From: Styela clava
Lineage: Eukaryota; Chordata; Ascidiacea; Stolidobranchia; Styelidae
DNA length: 64,000 nt
Assembly: GCF_964204865.1 (NCBI RefSeq)
Contig: NC_135257.1
Coordinates: forward strand, 11,864,151 to 11,928,150
Reading direction: 5' to 3'
The notes under the pieces were generated by a model. That model saw only the letters and a list, made by a program, of their open reading frames with translations. It had not been told where the DNA came from and did not search any database. Positions 37,866 to 49,441 of this stretch are shown here, one piece after another (position 1 is the first letter of the stretch; each line of letters begins with the position of its first letter). The position numbers and the translations under genes were made by a program.

Positions 37866-40800
37866 ATGATTTTGTATAGCATTTTCATCTTGCTGTGCAT
37901 GTCGGCATGGACTATTTCAGGCTTCAACCTAGATATGAATGTGGGTTATTTTACGTCTGATAGCGGACGACTTTACAACGAATCAAGCCCACCTGACCCT
38001 AAAAATTTGAATCATAATGTAACATCCAAATTTTTCGGTTATACAATGGCTTTCTATCAAGAAAGTACAGAAGGAAAAATAGCGTGAGTATAAAACTAAA
38101 CGATACTCCCGAAGTATGTGAACCAAGATGGCGGACACCGGAACGTAGAATGTGTCCCAGGTTAAGGTTAGGCCATATTTTTAGGTACAAATACTACGGT
38201 AGTCACTTGGCTAGTCCCCGAACTCGTAATAGAACTAAAATAAGGAAAATTGGAATAAAATTATGGCCTAACCCTAATTTGGTACACATACTACCTTCTG
38301 GTGTCCGCCATCTTGGTGCACATACTTCGGGAGCGCCAACTAAACTAAGCTTTCATTTGTAGAAACACCTAATATTTAAAAGAGTATGAAGTACGTTAAT
38401 TTGTAAGAAGGAATGATACGACAAACGCGATAGACACTTTAGGTTAAGCCAAAGAAATCAATATATAAATATATCACAAATAAATCACAAATACTAACCC
38501 AAAGTGAAATAAACTAATCAAACGAAAAAACAATAATGAAATTGTTAACATCTGTTGAATTGGTTATTATAGGAACTAAAAGATATCCCAACTTCCTATC
38601 AATCTTATTGTGAAAACAATTTTTTCTCTGGAAATTTGTTCAGACATGATAGTATCTGATTCGATAGCATGATGTGGGTAAGGTTGTGGACTGTGGTACA
38701 TAAGCATGTTAAATTAAGGGCAACCGGTAGGAAGCGAGGAAGTTATAAAGTTTTACATCTGTTGCGTCCAAACAGCTAGCAGTTGAAGCTACATGTTATA
38801 GTGAAATTCGGTCATCTAACAAAAAGTTTCCAAACCACCTCTTCATATGTAATATTACCAGGAGAGGGTGAATTTGAATTTAATCCATATATATTCCTAA
38901 TTCCGACAGCCTTATTATTGGTTCATCTGGAAGTAAAGTTGATCAGACTGACTCACAAACAAACAGCACTGGTAAGTTATTGAAAATATCCTTTCAAAAT
39001 AAAATTTAATTTCCGGGGTCATGCAAGCTTCAGTTGATTGAGAAATCATTTATTTAAGTACCGATAATAGCTTTTTTTCGAAATACAATATATGAAGATA
39101 TTCAGTTATTTTACTTGAGCAAGCAACCAAAATTTGAGTTGTAAACATTTTCACGTTCACTGATTGACGTTTGATAAATAACGTTCACATACAATACTGT
39201 TTGCAACAATTTATAGATATTTTGAGACGGATTTGAGCTGACACCAAATTCACAGGTAAAGATATGTCTACATGCACACTTTCTTGATCTCATCTCATAG
39301 AATGAAAAAACGCCAAAGAATCTTTAAACACAATGTGTTTGCAGTTAAACTTTCGTTTTCCTGAGAAGTGGTTTGTCACACGGCGCTACTTTCGATTATT
39401 GCCAGTCATCAGTAATTGTTGTAATCGATGACGACATAAGTTCGTTTGTTTATTTTTATTCAAATTTATAAATTCGAACTGTCTTCCTATATATAATGGT
39501 GAATCATCACATACGTACATGTTGAAGGCATCCGCAAAATTGTCTTTGTCACACCAAGCTTCTATATTTATTGGAATGCTTTTTCTTTCTGTCCCAAAAC
39601 GGAAAATTTCAACCGGCTTTACTCCATGATTTCCCCGTTCACTTTTTATTTTATTTAAAAAAAAAAAATTTATTTTGATAGGGAGCAAAATTATTTCAAT
39701 CAAATGAATAGCCTGATTTTATGAATACCGGTTTTGTTAATTAATTACGAAAAGAATGAAATATAAAAATGAGGAAATATGAATTCTACGTAGTCTGCTA
39801 CGTAGGACTACCAACCATTCTATATACAAAGATCAAAGACATTTGTCCGCGGAGACCACACCTCGATAAATCAGCCCTTCATTTTTGCCGAGCTTGCATG
39901 AAATTCTCTCAAATTTTGGCTAATCAGGGATAGTATTGTTACGCAATAGATAGTGAAAAAAATAACTTTCCATTATTATTGTCAATAATCTCAATTGATT
40001 GTCCAATTTTGTATTTGGATATTAAAAAACTCATTCTCGCCAGTGTGACGTCTAATTAAAAAAAGCAATTCCAATTTATATTGTATGGGTACTTTGACAT
40101 CTTAATTTCCCAGAAAAAGAACGCTTATCATAGAAATTAGATTTTATTAGGGTTCGGAAGCAAGTAATCCACAAACAAAAATGATTTACTTATTATGCAA
40201 CAATACGATGATAGTATCTTACATCCTTGTATTGTGTTTATATTATTATTATTTATTAGTATAATGAATCAGACGTTGGTGCTGACGTTCTTGCGTTCTT
40301 GCATTATTTCCAAATAGGATATTGTGAAGAATTCACGAATAACCAGTCGTTCGTTTTAGTAATAGTTGATTGTTTTTATGGAGCTTCACGATGGCATTAT
40401 ATTGTAAAACACGTGATTTGCTATGTAAACCTGATTGAGCCAATGAGCCAATATTACATATTGATTTCAGTATATATATTCTTACATACAGAAGCTGCAG
40501 CAAGTGTTCATTTATGTGGATTTTCGACTTCTTTATTTTTTGATGAATCATCCAGTGAGTGCAATATGTCCTATCCCAGTGGAACATTATCAGAAGATGG
40601 ATTTGGACAAGTGGTTGCAATTTCTCAAGATGGAAATATGAAGGTATATGATGCAATGATGCGGACTCGCACTCGAGATTTGTGTCTAGGTTCACACTGA
40701 GGAAAAACCATAACCATAGAGAATGTATAATATTAACAGAAATATCTTTGTTTGTTACTCCGTGCGTTTTGGCAATATTTTTTAAAAAATTTGTACAAAG

Positions 40801-43524
40801 AGACCACATATTAAATTGCAGAACTTCTAAAACAAAGTTCGATTCCATGCGCATAAACAGTGTTCCCAAACATATTAAATAAGACCGCCATCAGAATCAC
40901 AACTAAATTTAGAATATCAATAGTGAATAATAATCAAACACGTCATATATGTGGTGTTAGAAGGAGTCGAATATAATATCCATTCAGACATATCTTTGAA
41001 ATTCCAAATATGTCTACATTCAGGCATGCTCACCTACGAAAAAACAAGTATGTGACAACAATTACTATTCTCCTGGATTTTGTTACGTATCTTCTGATTC
41101 CGGATCATCCTGGACAAAAGATGCGCAGACTGATCAACTACGTAAAACTTACCTAATCTGCTTTTTTGGGGAATGGTGTAAATTAAATCGGTGAAAAATT
41201 CCAAAATAAAAACTAGAAAACATCCTAAAAATTGGAAAACCCTGTATTTTTTCGATCAGAATTGATATCTAAACTTTAAAATCCGCTAAGCATGTTTTAA
41301 AAATTCCTTAACTAAATTTGTTTGCATATTTTTTTCGCAATGTATGACAACCTGACATTTCAGGTTGTCCAGCCGGGCACGTTGACGTGTTGTTCGTGAT
41401 AGATGGATCAAGGAGTGTAGAGGAAGCCAATTTTCAAATCGTAATTGCCTGGGTGAAGAATGTCACAAAAAAACTCGATTTAGAAAGCGGTCATACCAGT
41501 GTTGGCGTTGTTCAGTATTCTTCCTACAACCCGGGGTTTGTAATTTGTAATCAGCGAAACTATATATATGTATATACTAAATAACCATTAATAAAAAATT
41601 TGACAAAAAATGAAAAGTAATCGATAAATAACAACAGTTGTTTTCTGATTAAACTTGAACGTTTGTTATTCATACCATATAAATTAAAATAGTATTATTT
41701 TGCGCTGTTTCAGACAACCAATAAACGATCAAACATACATAAAGACGGAAATCGAAATAGGACAGGAAACTAATCAGACTTCCTTCGAGGTATGATTCAA
41801 TTTTAACTGATTCAGTTTCAGAGAAATTTTCTACTAAAATATAAATTTATTAAGAAAATTTGATCAGATAAATTGCGTTGAAAGAAAATAACATATGTTT
41901 ACGATAGGTACCACATCTGCAGATCACAAAATTGATAATATTTTCAATGTACTGTTTCAGGCAGCAGTTGGCAATATTTCATATTACCAATTTACAACAC
42001 CTACAGGTTATGCATTGAGAAAAGTGATGTTTGATTTCAATGGAACCAAAAATTACGGCAGTCATAACAATAAACAAGTAATGATTCTACTCACTGATGG
42101 AAAGTAAGATATATTAAACACAAGATAAAATATTTACATATTACATTAATCAAAATCAAATTGCTACAAACATTTGGAACACCTCCTTTGACACGCCTCC
42201 TTTCCTATGTTGATTTTTTCGATTTCCGTTCCCCAGAAATTACTCGCAAGTTAGCCTACAATAAATGTCCCACGCGCCACAGTATAGAAACTTGTATTTA
42301 GTATAAAATTACAATTATCTTCATATTTTACCCCACCTTCAAATGGAAACTTCAACATAAATCTCGCTTTTCAGAGCTAATGCGGCAGATCAAGAATTTA
42401 TTCCAGAAGCCGCCGCTGCGCTGCGTGATATGGGAGTGATAATTTTTAGTGTGGGGGTTGGAGATGCGCAACCAACCGAATTGCAGGTAAAAATAAAGTA
42501 TATAATTATTGTTTTTATGATAATCAGTTTTCTATAGCACATATTTATTTGTGATATGAACACTTGTAAACAACGTAAAACTTATTTCTACTAATTTTAT
42601 TTTAATTTAATAAAGCACCGAGATAGCATGTCGGCGGTGTTGTCCATTGTGCTGAGTCATTCCTGCGTGGGTTTGCAAGCTTGAATCCCATGCAGGGCAA
42701 ATTGTGTGCAAGAGGATTGCTGGACTCCTCGCCGCCGGTTACGTAACCGCTGGTCGGTTACGGGTTTCTCCGCCATCAAGTCTATGCATTTGAAAACAAC
42801 AACAAACTGGTAACCGAACCGTGGCCGTGGTTCGCCATATGATGAAGCTCTTATCGGATTGCCTCACCTCACCGGGATGAATATGTAAATCCTTTCCCTT
42901 CCTATCCAATATAAACAAATATTTCAGATCATTGCCAACGGGGCTGAAGGCAACAACGAAAGAGTAGAACTGCTGACTAACTTTGAAGATTTGGATAGTA
43001 TTGTAGATGAGTTGGGAACAGAAATAAGAGCGGTCAATCCCGAAGGTAACGTGATACAAAAACATGATATGATTTTTCTTATCATATATCGTCAATACTT
43101 TTTATACAATACTTTATATATATATTAGTTAAACATCAAATGGGATTTGTCAAAATCCAAATATTTCCGTAGCGCACTCCCCGCTGTAATTGGAGCATGG
43201 TAAACCGTAGTAGTATATATTTACGGGTAAACTATGCGGTGGAAAAATTTAGCTCATGTGACCCAGAATGGCATCAGCACTACTAATACTACACTCACCT
43301 ACCTATTCATGTGGTGGTCACGAGAGGGATATTGAGCTGATCATAATTCCAAGACTTGCGAAATGAGACCATATTAGTTTATTTTTACGTTAGGTGGAGC
43401 TGCGGATTTGTACAATCAGACCGGTTTTTCAATCGCTTATAGCAAGAAAAATGGGGTGAGTTACTTGACCTATAACGAACCCATGACAGAGTGGCTAAGA
43501 ATGAAAACAAACAAGTTGAAATAA
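37866..43524 (+). CDS. Integrin alpha-like protein with I (VWA) domain, ending after the I domain
   Basis: Ten exons in phase: 37866-38083, 38910-38971, 40492-40643, 41024-41141, 41364-41535, 41714-41789, 41961-42103, 42375-42486, 42928-43045 and 43394-43524, about 433 residues. A signal peptide (MILYSIFILLCMSAWTISG) is followed by FNLDMNVGYF and FFGYTMAF, the usual mature start of an integrin alpha chain. The first propeller blades follow: LIIGSSGS, then DGFGQVVAI, then ACSPTKKQVC with GFCYVSS. The inserted I domain runs from HVDVLFVIDGSRS (MIDAS Asp197, Ser199, Ser201) through TPTGYALRK to VMILLTDGK, so metal-dependent ligand binding looks intact. After GFSIAYSKKNG the frame reads on to TAA at 43522. 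A strong donor (GGGGTGAGT) lies at that glycine, but no further propeller, leg, membrane or tail exons are visible before UBA3. It is either a short secreted form or a truncated gene. Confidence 0.8.
38102..38337. mobile_element. Palindromic 236-bp MITE with perfect 8-bp TSD
   Basis: The ends are inverted over about 40 bp. The left holds CTCCCGAAGTATGTGAACCA and AAGATGGCGGACACCGGAAC; the right is their near complement. Inside are inverted GTTAGGCCAT and ATGGCCTAAC motifs. AACTAAAC flanks both sides (38094-38101, 38338-38345). Another copy is at 63181-63412 and a diverged one near 19240. The 8-bp TSD fits hAT, P or Merlin groups; the termini do not decide. Confidence 0.85.
39386..39703 (-). 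other. Unrecognised open frame inside an integrin-like intron
   Basis: A 105-codon minus-strand frame includes GVKPVEIFRFGTERKSIPIN and IEAWCDKDNFADAFNMYVCD, whose composition looks protein-like rather than random. It lies in the intron between exons 2 and 3 of the integrin-like gene on the opposite strand. I recognise no family and see no start, splice or promoter support. It may be a retrocopy or exon relic. Confidence 0.25.
42630..42900 (+). repeat. tRNA-derived SINE
   Basis: It contains GGTTTGCAAGCTTGAATCCC, a B-box-like segment in a T-arm-like hairpin, then GGATTGCTGGACTCCTCGCC. TGGACTCCTC is shared with the repeats at 12078, 13058 and 15808, so these belong to one family. It lies in the intron between exons 8 and 9 of the integrin-like gene. 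Confidence 0.55.
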
Positions 43525-45074
43525 ATTATTACAACAAATTTAAACTATAAATTGTTTGAAAACTTCCATTTTCATTGGCGTAATTCGTTTTGTAGTTTTG
43601 AGGGAATCAGTTTGAGCGGTTTTTTGTTTCGTATACTCATTGGTTTTCTGTATAAATGTAACTTAGATTGTGTCTAGATTCTAATTAAACTAATAAAATG
43701 AACCGTGCTGCCCATATGTTCATAAAATCAAATTACAATCGTGCCATCGGTCCACACTTTTTGAAAATAAAAACTGTATAAATAAACTCACATTTCAGGA
43801 TTTCATGCTTGTTTTTATGTTTGTGTGAGTGTGAAATGGTGTGACTGGTGTGTGTACGAATTCTTTCATCGGCTATCGAAATGAAGACGCATCCGATTTT
43901 TCGGCGGATTCTGAAGGCTGATCGGTATCATTGCATATTAAGCGTCGTTATCCTTTCTCTCTGAAAGTAGGAATTCGGACAGGACATTTCACAAAATATT
44001 ATTTATGAAAATAAAAACGTGGCGACTGTAACCAAAATTTTACTTCGATTTTGTCATCAATCGATCTTAATGCATATATTCGCCTGAAAAATATCCCCTT
44101 CAATACAAAGTTTGTTTTGAACTCGTTGCGGAGTTAAAAAATATCTGCCGTATAGGGTATAATGAATCGCGGATGGAATAGATCAGTTGGCTGTTTGGCA
44201 AAGATGCAGTCTCGCAGAGACTTTTTGGCATTCAACATTCATGTTTTATGTGAGTATTTTATTAATTAACTAATATCTGGTACCGGTACCAGTGTAAGTA
44301 ATTATGAGCAAGGTAGCCAAGCCACTTTTATTCAGATGCCCTTTTCTTCTCTCAATACAATTACCGATGAAACAGCCGCTAGGTGCTGAGGCGGAGTCGA
44401 AATCGTACCCAGGTTGGCTAAGCTTCTTCGTTAGTCGGTTGCTGTATTGAGCTCATCTTTTGTGATGATATCTCGATCATTTATTAATCAGATCAGATTC
44501 GGAAATATTCGATTCGAAAATAAAATATTCGAAACTTACATCCCTAGACTCATGGCTAATCTACTCCCTGACTCCTGTACTTCCAAGTACAGAAGTGCTC
44601 AAAAAGCTTAGCGCTGTTCTGAATATTACTAATGACAAAATTTCAAAAAAGTTTTGATACTTCGCTTGTTTTGAATTGTACTTGAAATTTCCTCAGGATG
44701 AATATGTAAATCATATCCTAGCAATTCTTAATGCTATTTTACTTTTTCGTCCGACTAGAGATGAGTGTTGCAAGTGAAAAAAGCTTATTTTCAACCAGCA
44801 TTGTTCCTAGTGCAGTAGTGTATATACCTACCGTCTACCGATATGTACTTTTCATCAGTTTGTAATTATTTTAAAAGCAACTCACACTGTTCTGTGTGAT
44901 GTGAATTGACGTTTTTCTGTGTAAATCTGACTGATAAAGAATATAGCCCTTACGTTGTTGTAACAATCAGGTTATTACAGAATTAATTTATTCACATACT
45001 GTTTTTTAAGAAACTCAAATCTAAAAAATAGCCCGGATATTTTTTAACAAGTTTTGTGGAAAAGTTGTCACAAG
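43525..45074. other. Intergenic region before UBA3
   Basis: I searched it for the missing integrin propeller, leg and membrane exons and found none. Around 44490-44550, GATCAGATTCGGAAATATTC and ATTCGATTCGAAAATAAAA resemble the ends of the transposon pair in NUP88, probably a relic. AATAAA motifs near 43520 and 43695 could end the integrin-like transcript. Confidence 0.45.
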
Positions 45075-47558
45075 ATGTCAGAACCTATGGAGCAGTCGGA
45101 CGAATATGACTCAAATATATCAGATTATCCATCAAGATGGCTTCATTTACGTAAAGTTTTAGAACGTGGTGGGCCATTCTGTCATCCTGATTTTGATCCT
45201 TGTCCAGACACTTTGAATTTTATGAAAGCAAATTGCAAAATTTTGGTTATTGGTGCTGGAGGTCTTGGATGTGAACTTCTCAAGGATCTTGCATACAGTG
45301 GATTTTTGAATATTGAAGTTATTGATATGGATACGATTGATGTTTCAAACTTAAACAGACAGTTCCTTTTCAGAGAAAAAGATGTTGGGAAACCCAAAGC
45401 TAATGTAGCTGCTGAATTTATTAATAAACGCATTCCAGGTTGTGTAGTAGTTCCTCATTACTGTAGAATAGAAGATTTTGATGCTGATTTTTATCGGATG
45501 TTTCATATTGTAGTCTGTGGTTTGGACTCCATTGTAGCAAGAAGGTTAGACTCTCTTAATTTATTATTAGGACACTTTGGCTAATTTTGCAAGCGAATAA
45601 GTAGTTAGTTGAATTTGTATTAAAAAATCATCAACTCAAATGCGTCGGTATTGTACTGATTTACTACTGTAGTATAATAAATATACAGGGTGGGTGTAAA
45701 AAATAGTAACATTTCTTTGTCCCACTCTGTATATTGTGAAACACATGCTAGGGAATATATTGTAACAGTTTGTGTAATTGATTTTCAGTTTTGATTTGAA
45801 GCCTTATTACAAAATGTAACTTAGATAACAGTACAAGCACAGGTGCGTTTGGAGTTTATATATTTTGCAGCAAAGAAACTTTGGTTTGAATTATTGCTTT
45901 GTGAGTTGTTCAATAATGTTAATCTGATTTTTCACAGATGGATTAATGGAATGTTTCTGAGTCTACTTGAATTTAATGATCAAGGAGAGCTAGATCAAAC
46001 AACTATGGTTCCAATTGTAGATGGAGGAACAGAAGGTTTCAAGGGCAATGTAAGGGTTATACTTCCCGGGATGACTCCATGCATCGAATGCACTCTGGAC
46101 TTATACCCTCCTCAAGTAAGACCATTATATTTGGATATAAATTTTATGTATTTTCTCTTGGCAACAGTGTGTCAATGCTCTATTTTTTTAGTTTTGTGTA
46201 GTTGTATGAGACAGAACTTGAATATGTGTCTGAAACCCAATTGAAAAACCTGATTAAATTGTGATATTTTGTCAATTTGGGGTAAATTTCTATTTCAAAT
46301 AAAACTTAGAAGCAGCAGCAGAATTTATTCATTCATCCGGAATTATTTTATTGTGAATATTAGAATACCTTTTCTCTGATTAAACTGAATTATAATTTAA
46401 TTCCAGAATATAATTCAAACAGAAAATCACAAAAATGTTGACTTTTTCCATAATTATAATTTATATACCTTTACATATAAAGTTGTACGAGTAATTTGAA
46501 TCATTTTATGAAAACTTGAAACGAATGTCTTCGTTACTTGGTCGCACTAAATCCATAAGTATGCTTTAATAATAGAATCCTAGACATATTCCTATGTATG
46601 ATGGGTTTACTTGGTGTATATTTATTTTAAGGTGAATTTCCCAATGTGCACTATTGCTCATACTCCGCGGCTTCCTGAGCATTGTATAGAGTATGTTAAA
46701 ATCTTGTTATGGCCACAAGAAAAACCATTTGGACTCGATGTTCAAATTGATGGTGATGATCCAGTCCATATCAAATGGATTTTCAACAAAGCAGTTGAAA
46801 GGGGAAAAGATTACGGAATCGAGGGAGTAACATACAGATTAACTCAAGGTGTAATAAAGCGTATTATTCCGGCTGTGGCGTCCACTAATGCAGTGATTGC
46901 AGCAGCATGCACTTTAGAAGTTTTGAAGCTTGCGTCAAGTTGCTGCATGCCATTAAATAACTATATGATCTTTAATGACGCCGAGGGAATATACACATAT
47001 GCATACGAAGCTGAGAAAAAAGAGGATTGTATAGTGTGCAGCCTACGGCCACAGAAGCTAAAGTTTCGAAAATCTGACAAGCTGCAAGATGTTCTTGACT
47101 ATTTGAAGGTGTGTTTTTTGTTTAAGTTGATAAGATACTTAGTAACTCTATCAATAAGATGGCTATTCATAGCAATTTAGAATGGATTAAAAGGTTAGTT
47201 CAGATCAATGTTTTTGTCTTGGTGTGAAGTAAACTTCCCAAATACAGTGCTTGTCACTTTGACATTAAATAGATCTTCCGTCAATAAAAAACATTCCGAG
47301 AACTTCCTAATTGCTTGCTATACTGATTTACAGGAGAATTCTGCTTTACAAATGAGAGCTCCCGGTCTCACTACAAGTGTTGGTGGAAAGAATAAAACTC
47401 TTTATATGAGTACGGTCAAATCTATCGAAGTTGCCACAAAACCAAACTTACAGAAGACATTGGATGAACTCGACATTCAAAATGGACAAGAAATTGTAGT
47501 TGCAGATGCAACTTCACCGAACCCATTAATTTTTAAAATGCAGTATGACGAAAAATGA
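45075..47558 (+). CDS. UBA3: NEDD8-activating enzyme E1 catalytic subunit (UBA3)
   Basis: Four exons in phase: 45075-45544, 45938-46115, 46632-47108 and 47334-47558, giving 449 residues (human about 463). UBA3 pairs with NAE1/APPBP1, adenylates NEDD8 and passes it to UBE2M for cullin neddylation. Seen here are the nucleotide-binding [13 protein letters not shown] (60-72), [17 protein letters not shown] and [12 protein letters not shown]. The catalytic cysteine is Cys222 in VNFPMCTIA. Two CxxC pairs (PCIEC and DCIVC) form the usual zinc site. [19 protein letters not shown] and the C-terminal ubiquitin-fold domain that binds E2 (exon 4) are also present. The start is the first ATG after an AG at 45050. 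An acceptor-like TTTTTAACAAG there could be a trans-splice site, which is common in tunicates, but this is inference. No odd residues. Confidence 0.95.
45681..45736. repeat. Short palindromic repeat in UBA3 intron 1
   Basis: TATACAGGGTGGG and CCCACTCTGTATA lie about 25 bp apart as near-perfect inverted repeats. The arrangement resembles a minimal DNA-transposon remnant. Confidence 0.4.
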
Positions 47559-49441
47559 ACCTATCTAGTATAATTATAGGTCTATTATTAGATTTTGATT
47601 GGTTTATAAAGTTCCTTTTAATTTGCTGAACTGAGTTTGCTTTCCTGCTGCTAGTCGAAGCTGTGATTGAAAACTTTGCACTGTCGATTTTGTTGTGAAT
47701 TAGAAACGATGATGTGAAACCGGTATTTTACATATCTCATATCTCTCGCATTCTCATTTTTCTTCCATCTGCAATCTCTGAATAAATTATGTAGTCTTAA
47801 TGAAGATAATTGTGAGGAGTATAGTTTTTCTTCTACATGCAATATGGTCCAACTTCGCTTCACTGGATGCAATAAACAGCTTTATTTATTTACTGGGTCT
47901 GATTTCGCTTGACTGAATTTAAAAATGCAATGAACATCTTGATTTATTTTCTGGAGTCGCTCCACAACATTTTCACTATCAGTTCTGGCCATGCTTCGTT
48001 TACTGAGATAATTTACCGTTAGGAGGAAGTGGTTTTTTCAATGAGTTGTTTGTTCTGCAGAAGACTTTCCTACAACTCTTGTAATTTCCTAGACTTACTT
48101 GCATATATTTTGGACTAGAAAATGGGGACATTTTACCTTGTATGAGAATAATAATGCATACGAGTAAGTACTCGCATTAAGCAGTTTTCCATGTTATTTT
48201 AGTATGTATACTTCAATAAAATTATGAATCGTGTCAATTTGTAGTGTTTGTGTACCACAGCAAAGTTAGTTCTTATCTGGATAGGCCTGCAATAAGGTCA
48301 CCTAGTCAGTCCCAGAAAGGTAATGCGAATCAACAGACAACTCAATGCAGTATTTTGAACCATGAATGGAGGAAGACCATACTCGTCTACACCAAAACTA
48401 CTTTCACCTGCGGCTCCTAGTTTTCGGAGCTCTGGCTTCCGTGAATCAAGTGGTCACAGCAGATTTTGTTAAAGGCAAACAGTGGGGATTCAATGGAAGG
48501 TAGAGCATAAAGCCAAATATTTCTCAATAATTACACATCAGTTCACAAATTGCAAGGCGCGAGCAGTAAATTAGGTGATTCAAATCTGTCTATAAACCAG
48601 GGCTGGGTCAATGCACGCTGGCTCAAAATCACACAAGTATATTCAAACTAATTCATTCAGCTTGTTCTTATTAAGAACTAAACTATTGCATCATAAGTGA
48701 TTTTATGAGCTTTGGTTGCCTTCTTGATGCAAAAGGTTGCCGACCCGTGACCTACGGTACATCATACACAATCATATATATGTCAGTGAGAATATTTATT
48801 GAACAATAAAGTGTCGAAATATGAAAAATAAGTTATTTAAGTAAGTCCAAACGAGAGAAATGCATCATTATAGCAACTCGTTGCAACACCACGTCTACTG
48901 ACTTCACTTCATAGTCTCTGATACCATTGAATTGCAGCCTGATCATTCACCATGAATCAACAAGTTCCTTCATACTGTTCAATTTTTTAACAGAATCTTG
49001 AATCTTCTGACCCCTGACAATTTAAACATTATTCCATTTAGTATAACCGTAGAAACCTATCATATTAATGTTAGGAATTTTTATATAGTAATACGAAGGG
49101 GGTATATCATCAAATAGTGATGTATGTGCATGGTGAGTATATATTTGGAATATAAGTGACAAGTGCTCTTTTCTTAGTCAATGCATGTCCACAATTTTGA
49201 TATCAATTCATTTACCTGTATTTTACTGAATAACTGTTTATAAACATGTTAACAATTTTTTCACAAAAAGTTCCTCAGTTATGCCATTGTTGAACCGTAT
49301 ATATATTCACCATGTAACTTCAATGGAGGTGAGACAAGGTAGGACAAAGTATGTTTTTCACTATGAGAAGGGACCTCAAAAAAGGAGATATTGTGTCTTT
49401 GAAACGACCAAAGCAACTTGGTGAATGGTAAAAAAATAACT
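47559..49441. other. Intergenic region between UBA3 and NUP88 (convergent)
   Basis: This should include both 3' UTRs. The only coding-like item is a 36-codon ORF at 48362-48472, starting MNGGRPYSS and rich in Ser and Pro, without other support. No repeats recognised. Confidence 0.4.
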
